Source: an uncultured Parvimonas sp.
GTDB taxonomy: Bacteria; Bacillota; Clostridia; Tissierellales; Peptoniphilaceae
DNA length: 8,185 bases
Direction: 5' to 3'
Assembly: GCA_902470455.1 (NCBI GenBank)
Contig: CABRGI010000029.1
Coordinates: 1-8,185 of the forward strand
The notes below the pieces were generated by a model. It was given only the letters and a program-made list of their open reading frames with translations. It searched no databases and was not told where the DNA came from. The number at the start of each line of letters is the position of its first letter. Within the stretch, counting starts at the first letter, position 1. A program made the position numbers and the translations under genes. This document shows positions 1-4,514 of this stretch, one piece after another.

Positions 1-1
1 A

Positions 2-145
2 TTATTAGTTATTTTAAAAAGTTATATTGAAGTAATAGTAAAATATATAGAAATATTATGACATGCAGTAACTGATACAACAGATAAATTTTATACACAT
101 GAAACAATAGAACAGTTACAAAAAACAATAGAACTATTACCTTGA
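2..145 (+). pseudogene. Possible 3' remnant of a tyrosine integrase gene
   Basis: The frame that ends at the TGA at 143-145 is open for 27 codons (62-142) and has an in-frame TGA at 59-61. Upstream of that stop the same frame continues to the left edge of the window. The upstream part reads SYIEVIVKYIEI. This resembles the region around the catalytic tyrosine of phage and ICE tyrosine recombinases (pattern GHSxIxVTxxxY), with the GH pair apparently lost. The downstream part begins HAVTDTTDKFYTHE, which resembles the tail that follows that tyrosine in many Firmicutes integrases. A terminator follows the stop codon directly, as expected for a real gene end. The TGA could be a true nonsense mutation or a sequence error. 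The match is by eye only and the piece is short, so another protein family is possible. Confidence 0.35.
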
Positions 146-171
146 TAGAGTGAATTATCACTCTATTTTTT
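145..171 (+). terminator. Rho-independent terminator after the integrase-like remnant
   Basis: A perfect 9-bp stem (ATAGAGTGA at 145-153 with TCACTCTAT at 158-166) closes an ATTA loop and runs into a T tract at 166-171. It overlaps the last base of the TGA at 143-145, so it belongs to the + strand reading frame that ends there. Confidence 0.8.
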
Positions 172-180
172 ATTATAATT

Positions 181-202
181 TTGTATGCTACTTGTATGCT
201 AC
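181..202. repeat. 11-bp perfect tandem repeat
   Basis: TTGTATGCTAC occurs twice back to back (181-191 and 192-202) in non-coding DNA between the integrase-like remnant and rpsI. Short direct repeats in this position are typical of integrase arm-type binding sites at the ends of integrated elements, but that role is inferred. The rest of 172-250 is AT-rich with no gene that I can see. Confidence 0.75.
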
Positions 203-250
203 TAGTAAGTTTTTATACATTTTTTAGCCTTTTAAAATAATTTAAGCAAT

Positions 251-284
251 AAAAAAGTGTTGGAAAATACGCATTTTCCAACAC
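251..284 (-). terminator. Terminator of the rplM-rpsI operon
   Basis: A perfect 12-bp stem (257-268 with 273-284) encloses a 4-base loop (269-272). Read on the - strand, it is followed by six T residues (251-256). It lies 16 bases beyond the rpsI stop codon and is a strong intrinsic terminator for that operon. Confidence 0.92.
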
Positions 285-300
285 TCCAAAATTCTTTGTC

Positions 301-690
301 TTATCTCTTTGAAAATTGTGGGCTTCTTCTTGCTTTTTTAAGACCATATTTCTTTCTTTCTTTCTTACGAGGGTCTCTTGTTAAGAAACCGGCTCTTTTT
401 AATACAGGTCTTAATTCAGCAGAAACTTCTAATAAAGCTCTTGCAACACCATGTCTGATTGCTCCAGCTTGTCCTGTAAATCCGCCACCTTTTACATTTA
501 CATAAACGTCGAATTTACCAAGGCTTTCAGTTACTTCTAAAGGTGATTTTGCAGTAACCTTTAAAGTATCATAATCAAAATATTCATCTATATCTTGTTT
601 GTTAATAACAAATTTTCCATTTCCAGGTGTTAAGAAAACTCTAGCTACAGAAGTTTTTCTTCTTCCTGTTCCTACAAATTGAGTTGCCAT
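301..690 (-). CDS. rpsI: 30S ribosomal protein S9
   Basis: This is ribosomal protein S9 of the small subunit. In the family its basic C-terminal tail reaches the decoding centre near the P-site tRNA. The 129-residue product has the usual family length. It begins with the GTGRRKTSVARV signature near residues 7-18, carries the glycine-rich GGGFTGQAGAIRHG stretch near residues 68-81, and ends with the conserved basic tail finishing in SKR. The ATG start is supported by an AAAGGAG site at 701-707. The gene lies 23 bases downstream of rplM in the standard L13-S9 operon and is followed by a strong terminator. The 3' end is intact even though a possible mobile-element remnant lies next to it. Identification is secure. 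Confidence 0.98.
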   Translation of the reverse strand: MATQFVGTGRRKTSVARVFLTPGNGKFVINKQDIDEYFDYDTLKVTAKSPLEVTESLGKFDVYVNVKGGGFTGQAGAIRHGVARALLEVSAELRPVLKRAGFLTRDPRKKERKKYGLKKARRSPQFSKR

Positions 691-713
691 ATATGTTAAT
701 CTCCTTTCTATTC

Positions 714-1148
714 CTATTTACTTAATGTTAAAACTTCTGGTTGTTGAGCTTCGTGATTATGTTCCGGACCAGCATAAACCTTTAATTTCTTGAACATTTG
801 TCTTCCTAAAACATTCTTTGGAAGCATTCCCTTAACAGCTAATTCAATAACTTTTTCAGGTTTAGTTTGTAACATTTTTTCATAAGAAATAGCCTTTAAA
901 CCATTTGAGTATCCAGTATAGTATCTATGTTCTTTTTGTTGTAATTTGTTTCCAGTTAATTTAACTTTTTCAGCATTAACAACAATAACATAATCTCCCA
1001 TATCGAATGATGGTTGGAATCTAACATTTTTCTTTCCTCTTAAAATTGAAGCAACTTCAGTTGCAAGTCTTCCTAAAACAACGTCTTTTGCATCAACTAC
1101 ATACCATTTACGATTTACATCGCAAGGTTTTGCTACGTAACTTTTCAT
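714..1148 (-). CDS. rplM: 50S ribosomal protein L13
   Basis: This is ribosomal protein L13, an early-assembling 23S rRNA-binding protein of the large subunit. The 144-residue product matches the family length. It shows the N-terminal WYVVDAKDVVLGRLAT motif (residues 16-31), the GDYVIVVNAEKVKLTG segment near residues 51-66, and the KGMLPKNVLGRQMFKKLKVY region near residues 106-125. The start is the ATG at 1146-1148, set by an AAGGAGG site ending 6 bases upstream (core 1155-1160). It is the first gene of the rplM-rpsI operon. A structured leader lies between promoter and gene, which suggests autoregulation as known or proposed for many ribosomal protein operons. Identification is secure. Confidence 0.98.
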   Translation of the reverse strand: MKSYVAKPCDVNRKWYVVDAKDVVLGRLATEVASILRGKKNVRFQPSFDMGDYVIVVNAEKVKLTGNKLQQKEHRYYTGYSNGLKAISYEKMLQTKPEKVIELAVKGMLPKNVLGRQMFKKLKVYAGPEHNHEAQQPEVLTLSK

Positions 1149-1165
1149 TTCATTCCTCCTTAATT

Positions 1166-1269
1166 CTTTTTACAATATTGGGTTATTTAGACATCGCTAC
1201 CCAGCGATTTTGTAGGCGAGGACTTATTAATCGCAACCTCGACTGCTATGCGATTGATATTGTAAAAAG
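1166..1269 (-). ncRNA. Structured 5' leader of rplM, probable L13 autoregulatory element
   Basis: On the - strand transcript, a perfect 13-bp outer helix pairs 1257-1269 with 1166-1178. Inside it, AATCGCA (1249-1255) pairs with TGCGATT (1229-1235), and CGAGG in that loop (1237-1241) can pair with CCTCG downstream (1217-1221). A second hairpin pairs 1203-1208 with 1193-1198, and its GGGT loop (1199-1202) can pair with ACCC at 1180-1183. The element ends five bases before the rplM ribosome binding site. L13 ribosomal protein leaders are an established Rfam family in low-GC Gram-positive bacteria. Membership is inferred from position and structure, not from a covariance-model match. Confidence 0.7.
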
Positions 1270-1313
1270 ACAAGGCTTTTTAAATATCATGTATCCGAAA
1301 ATGATACCTAGGT

Positions 1314-1342
1314 ATTATATCATAAATATATACTAATTGCAA
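1314..1342 (-). promoter_or_regulatory. Promoter of the rplM-rpsI operon
   Basis: On the - strand a TTGCAA -35 box (1337-1342) is followed, after a 17-bp spacer, by a perfect TATAAT -10 box (1314-1319). Transcription should start near 1305-1308, a few tens of bases before the structured leader. A 12-bp palindrome (1304-1315) overlaps the -10 box and the start region. The promoter lies just beyond the stop codon of the upstream phosphodiesterase gene, where I see no terminator, so some read-through from that gene is possible. Confidence 0.85.
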
Positions 1343-1359
1343 TACTTTTAAGAAATTTT

Positions 1360-2103
1360 TTATAAATTATTTAAAATTTTTGCTGTTAAATCCGGATAAT
1401 TTCCAATAAGAGCATCTACTCCCATTTCAATTAAATACTTCATAGCTTTTTCGTCATTAACTGTCCATGTATTTATTTCAAGTCCCATTTTTTTGAACTC
1501 CTCTGCCCAAGAAGGCTTTTGAAGTAGCATATAATATCCAGGATGAACAGCCTCATGTTTAATTCCTCTCATATATTCAACAGTATTCATCATTGGACTT
1601 TCAAAAAGTAATCCCGTCTTAAAAGTTGGATCAATTTTTTTGCAAAGCTCCATTGACTCGTGATTAAAAGATGATAAAATAACATCATCTTTTAATCCAA
1701 ATTCCTTTACCATATTGATAACAGCCTCTTCAAGACCAAAGTAAAAGACATAATTATTCTTAAGTTCTAAATTTACAAAAAGTTTATTATCCTTTACTAT
1801 TTGTAAAAGTTCATCCAAAAAAATAATCTTTTCTCCTAAAAATTCACTTCCCTTATGTGAGCCGAATTCCATTTGTAAAAGTTCTTTTGAAGTCAAGTCC
1901 TTAATATATCCACTTCCGTTTGAACAAGTTCTATCAACATTATCATCGTGAATTATTACAAGTTTTTTATCCTTTGTCATATGAACATCAGTTTCAAAGC
2001 CGTCACAATTCCCATGTTCAATCGCTTTTAAAAAAGCAATTTTAGTATTTTCAGGATATTTACCTGAAAAACCTCTATGTGCTAAATTCAATATCTTTTT
2101 CAT
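1360..2103 (-). CDS. Glycerophosphodiester phosphodiesterase (GDPD family, cytoplasmic)
   Basis: The product should hydrolyse glycerophosphodiesters such as glycerophosphocholine to sn-glycerol 3-phosphate plus an alcohol, in a divalent-metal-dependent TIM-barrel reaction. The 247 residues start directly with the catalytic core. AHRGFSGKYPENT at residues 8-20 contains the HR...PENT signature, ETD near residues 37-39 contributes metal ligands, and HDD near residues 52-54 supplies the second active-site histidine. The C-terminal part has the WTVND segment typical of the family, followed by GVDALIGNYPDL. There is no signal peptide, so it resembles cytoplasmic UgpQ-type enzymes more than secreted GlpQ. 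The ATG is set by AAGGAG at 2109-2114. It is a single gene with its own promoter, divergent from thiT. Substrate preference cannot be read from the sequence. Confidence 0.93.
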   Translation of the reverse strand: MKKILNLAHRGFSGKYPENTKIAFLKAIEHGNCDGFETDVHMTKDKKLVIIHDDNVDRTCSNGSGYIKDLTSKELLQMEFGSHKGSEFLGEKIIFLDELLQIVKDNKLFVNLELKNNYVFYFGLEEAVINMVKEFGLKDDVILSSFNHESMELCKKIDPTFKTGLLFESPMMNTVEYMRGIKHEAVHPGYYMLLQKPSWAEEFKKMGLEINTWTVNDEKAMKYLIEMGVDALIGNYPDLTAKILNNL

Positions 2104-2130
2104 AATATCTCCTTATTTAAAATATATTTA

Positions 2131-2159
2131 AGTATATCACTTTTATAAAATTTACTCAA
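2131..2159 (-). promoter_or_regulatory. Promoter of the glycerophosphodiester phosphodiesterase gene
   Basis: On the - strand TTGAGT (2154-2159) and TATACT (2131-2136) are separated by 17 bp. A TG one base upstream of the -10 box makes it an extended -10 promoter. It gives a leader of only about 20 bases before the ribosome binding site. Confidence 0.7.
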
Positions 2160-2224
2160 TAAGTCGATGTTTAACAATTTCTCATTAGGGTAAAAAATTA
2201 AAGTATGCAAATACAAATAATTTT

Positions 2225-2303
2225 TATTCGCTAGGGGTGCTACTAAGCTGAGAAATACCCTTTTTACCTGATTCAGATAATACTGACGTAGGGAAGCTGA
2301 ATA
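2225..2303 (+). ncRNA. TPP riboswitch (THI element)
   Basis: The conserved thiamine pyrophosphate aptamer core is present in order: GGGGTGCT (2234-2241), CTGAGAAATACCC (2248-2260), ACCTGATTCAGATAATACTG (2266-2285) and CGTAGGGAA (2287-2295). The closing P1 helix pairs TATTCGCT (2225-2232) with AGCTGAATA (2295-2303), with one bulged base. It lies directly upstream of thiT, the expected target. No terminator hairpin with a T tract is evident between the aptamer and the gene, so TPP probably reduces translation initiation. I could not define the exact SD-sequestering helix. No convincing promoter is visible upstream. Confidence 0.96.
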
Positions 2304-2350
2304 GTCTTTTTTGTGGACTTTCTAGTGAATATCATAGGAGGTTTTTTTTT

Positions 2351-2998
2351 ATGGAAAATTTTGGAAAATTTTTCTCAACTACAGAAGGAAAAACAACTAT
2401 TCTATTGTTGATTTCCTTTGCATTTTTGTTTTTTGTCTTTTATTTTAGAAGAGATGAAAAAATATTTTCTACAAAAGCATTAACTTACTCTGCCATCTTA
2501 TTGGCACTTGCAATTAGTGCAAATCAAATAAAGTTTTTTAGCCTACCACAAGGTGGAAGCATCACTTTATTCTCAATGATTTTTGTAGTTTTTATCGGTT
2601 ATATGTTCGGACTTAGAGTAGGACTTATAGCAGGAATAACTTTCGGACTTTTAAATTTATTGATTAAGCCTGAAGTTTATACACCAGTTCAAGCAATTAT
2701 TGACTATGTTTTAGCCTTTGGTTCTCTAGGATTTGGTGGACTTTTTGCTAAGAAGAAAGATAAATTAATTCTTGCTTACATTGTTGCAATTACAGGAAGA
2801 TTTATCTTTGCCGTATTATCCGGATATGTATTCTTTGGAGCATATGCTCCAAAAGGTTGGAATCCATTATATTACTCTTTATGGTATAATTTTTCATATA
2901 TTGGAACAGAAGGAATTATAACTGTATTATTACTTTTAATTCCGGTTGTAAGAAACACATTGGAAAAATTAAAATCAAGCAATTTTAAAACAAATTAA
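2351..2998 (+). CDS. thiT: Thiamine transporter ThiT, substrate-binding S component of an ECF transporter
   Basis: ThiT is the membrane-embedded thiamine-binding subunit of group II energy-coupling factor transporters. It works with a shared EcfT-EcfA-EcfA' module, which is not in this window. The 215-residue product is highly hydrophobic. Its family-like core includes LPQGGSITLFSMIFVVFIGY (residues 67-86), the region around KPEVYTPVQAIIDYVLAFGS (residues 106-125), FGGLFAKKKDK, and a final helix starting near SYIGTEG. About 40 residues at the N terminus add an apparent extra membrane segment (residues 14-32), making the protein longer than the roughly 180-residue lactococcal ThiT. AGGAGG at 2336-2341 lies nine T residues before the ATG. 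The TPP riboswitch directly upstream independently supports the thiamine assignment. Confidence 0.93.
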   Translation: MENFGKFFSTTEGKTTILLLISFAFLFFVFYFRRDEKIFSTKALTYSAILLALAISANQIKFFSLPQGGSITLFSMIFVVFIGYMFGLRVGLIAGITFGLLNLLIKPEVYTPVQAIIDYVLAFGSLGFGGLFAKKKDKLILAYIVAITGRFIFAVLSGYVFFGAYAPKGWNPLYYSLWYNFSYIGTEGIITVLLLLIPVVRNTLEKLKSSNFKTN

Positions 2999-2999
2999 C

Positions 3000-3024
3000 A
3001 AGATTTAAAATACTAAATCTTTTA
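3000..3024 (+). terminator. Weak AT-rich hairpin after thiT
   Basis: AAGATTTA (3000-3007) pairs with TAAATCTT (3014-3021) around a 6-base loop and is followed by a short T run. It starts directly after the thiT stop codon. It may assist the stronger terminator just downstream, but the stem is almost all A-T. Confidence 0.4.
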
Positions 3025-3033
3025 ATTAAACAT

Positions 3034-3068
3034 AAAAATAGAGAGCGTGAAAACTCTCTATTTTTTTT
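3034..3068. terminator. Bidirectional terminator between thiT and the SHIRT protein gene
   Basis: A 12-bp stem (3034-3045 with 3054-3065) encloses an 8-base loop, with the GAGAG/CTCTC pairs forming the stable part. On the + strand it runs into eight T residues (3061-3068) and ends thiT transcripts. On the - strand it also ends in a T run, so it can end transcripts of the convergent surface-protein gene, whose stop codon is nine bases away. Confidence 0.88.
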
Positions 3069-3076
3069 ATAATTTT

Positions 3077-4318
3077 TTATTCTTCATTTTTTTTCTTTGC
3101 AATATATGCTCCACCTATTCCTGCTAAAGCAAGTATTACATAAGTAAATGCATTTTCTACATTTGTCTTTGGAAGAATCTTACCTTTTTCTACTTTAGGT
3201 TTTTGTGGTTTTAATGGCTTTAACGGTTTTTGTTGTGGTTTTTGTTGTGGCTTTGGATTTGGTTTTTGTTGTGGCTTTGGATTTGGTTTTTGTTGTGGCT
3301 TTGGATTTGGTTTTTGTGGTTTCACATTTTTATCTTCTTCAAATTTCCATTTACCTACTAAACGTAAATCTTCATTATCAACTTGTACCTTACCTATCAC
3401 ATCAAAATTTTTATCTTTTTTTGCTAACTGCCAACCTACAAATTTCCAAGTTCCATCTGTCACTTTTACATCAGCAAATTTTGGAAGATTTATTTTTGTA
3501 CCACTTTCAACATCAGATTTGTTTGCAGGTACTTTAGCTTTTATTTCATCAGGTAATTCTTTACCGTCTGTTATTGATTTAAATTCGAAAGTTACATTAT
3601 ACTTTTTAGGTTGTGGTTCGGGTTTTTTATCTTTTTCAAATTTCCATTCACCTTGTAATCTTAAATCTTCATTTTCAACTATTGCTTCATTTTCTATAGG
3701 CTCAACTTGATTATTTTTAGGAACCTTCCAAGTTATAAACTTCCAAGTTCCATCTTCTACTTTTACATCATCAAATTTTGGAAGATTTACTTTTGTACCA
3801 TTTGGAACATCTGATAAATCTGCAGGTTTTTTATTTTTAACTGCTTCCGGTAATTCTCTATCATCAGGCACTGCAACAAATCTATATAATATCTTAAATT
3901 TATTTGCAGGGGCATCTTTTTCAAATTCCCAAACTCCGTTTAAATTAATATCATCATTTATAACTTGAACTTCATTAGTTACTACTGTTGTAGTTTTATC
4001 TGCATTAACTTTTTCCCATCTTTTGAACTTCCAAATTCCACCATCAGCCTTTACTTCTTTGAAATCAATCTTAAGTGGATATTTAAAACCTTTTGGAACA
4101 TCAATAGCTGATTGTGGTAATTGATTTAATACCCCATCCGGTAAATTTTTTTTACCTTTAGTTCCTGATACAAAATCAGGATTTACGGAATATCCCTGAG
4201 TAGCCATTGGAGCAACATTATGGTTTTTTTCAACCTTTTCTCTTTCTGCAAAACTAACTTTAGGCAATATTGCAACTAACATTGTAAGAATAAGAATTTT
4301 TGAAATAATCTTCTTCAT
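3077..4318 (-). CDS. LPKTN-anchored surface protein with three SHIRT repeats and a proline-rich stalk
   Basis: This 413-residue protein has the architecture of a cell-wall-anchored adhesin. A signal peptide covers residues 1-24 (probable cleavage after SFA). Three SHIRT-like repeats follow at about 42-134, 140-230 and 239-329. A proline-rich stalk (331-376) contains three copies of KPNPKPQQ. The C terminus has LPKTN (382-386), a hydrophobic segment (about 388-406) and a KKK tail. The repeats share Y-V-F-F, GKELP-E, KxPAxxxDVxxGT, GTWKF-W and a final G-WKFE pattern. The first repeat is the most divergent. SHIRT arrays in streptococcal 'periscope' proteins form rigid rods that project an adhesive head. 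Here no separate N-terminal head domain is visible. An unusual G-rich SD (AGGGGG, 4323-4328) precedes the ATG. The ligand is unknown. Confidence 0.88.
   Translation of the reverse strand: MKKIISKILILTMLVAILPKVSFAEREKVEKNHNVAPMATQGYSVNPDFVSGTKGKKNLPDGVLNQLPQSAIDVPKGFKYPLKIDFKEVKADGGIWKFKRWEKVNADKTTTVVTNEVQVINDDINLNGVWEFEKDAPANKFKILYRFVAVPDDRELPEAVKNKKPADLSDVPNGTKVNLPKFDDVKVEDGTWKFITWKVPKNNQVEPIENEAIVENEDLRLQGEWKFEKDKKPEPQPKKYNVTFEFKSITDGKELPDEIKAKVPANKSDVESGTKINLPKFADVKVTDGTWKFVGWQLAKKDKNFDVIGKVQVDNEDLRLVGKWKFEEDKNVKPQKPNPKPQQKPNPKPQQKPNPKPQQKPQQKPLKPLKPQKPKVEKGKILPKTNVENAFTYVILALAGIGGAYIAKKKNEE
3227..3310 (-). repeat. 24-bp tandem repeat encoding KPNPKPQQ
   Basis: Three perfect 24-bp units lie at 3239-3262, 3263-3286 and 3287-3310. 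A 12-bp half unit (3227-3238) encodes KPQQ. All are in frame in the stalk of the three-SHIRT protein. Perfect nucleotide identity between units points to recent expansion or continuing slippage. Confidence 0.9.
3332..4195 (-). repeat. Array of three SHIRT-like domain repeats
   Basis: The repeats lie at about 3917-4195, 3629-3901 and 3332-3604 in transcript order. Each is about 90 residues, slightly longer than the roughly 84 residues of streptococcal SHIRT domains because of a longer, variable segment after the GTWKF-W motif. The first copy lacks the usual YxVxYxF opening (it reads YSVNPDF) and is probably the capping or most diverged copy. Confidence 0.8.
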
Positions 4319-4430
4319 TTTTCCCCCTTTTTGTTAAAATTATTTTTGCTATTGAAAATTAATTACCTTATTTTTAGATAAATAGAATAAAACCCATCTA
4401 ATATAAGAAATTGTAATAATAGCAGTTTAT

Positions 4431-4459
4431 ATTATAACATAAATTACTTTTTTGTACAA
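4431..4459 (-). promoter_or_regulatory. Promoter of the three-SHIRT surface protein gene
   Basis: On the - strand TTGTAC (4454-4459) and a perfect TATAAT (4431-4436) are separated by 17 bp, with a TG making an extended -10. The promoter lies between the terminator of the upstream gene and this gene, so the gene is its own transcription unit. The untranslated leader would be roughly 105 bases. I see no strong hairpin in it. Confidence 0.8.
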
Positions 4460-4468
4460 ATTTTACAC

Positions 4469-4496
4469 AAAAAAGACTAGGCTCAGCCCAGTCTTT
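4469..4496 (-). terminator. Terminator of the five-SHIRT surface protein gene
   Basis: On the - strand, AAAGACTGGGC pairs with GCCTAGTCTTT (one G-U pair) around a TGA loop, and six T residues follow (4469-4474). The core and its flank (ACACAAAAAAGACTAGG on the + strand) are nearly repeated in the terminator at 6622-6650. Confidence 0.9.
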
Positions 4497-4514
4497 CAAT
4501 AATTTTTTTTAATA

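Noticed and set aside
1046..1336. 96-codon open frame on the + strand across the rplM start and leader
   Set aside because: It overlaps the conserved rplM N terminus and its structured leader, has no good ribosome binding site and no recognisable protein features.
2171..2209. Promoter for thiT from TTAACA (2171-2176) and TATGCA (2204-2209)
   Set aside because: The spacing between these boxes is far from 17 bp, and no other pair with acceptable hexamers was found, so I do not annotate a promoter.
3227..3310. CRISPR-like array
   Set aside because: The 24-bp units are contiguous, without unique spacers, and encode an in-frame proline-rich stalk.
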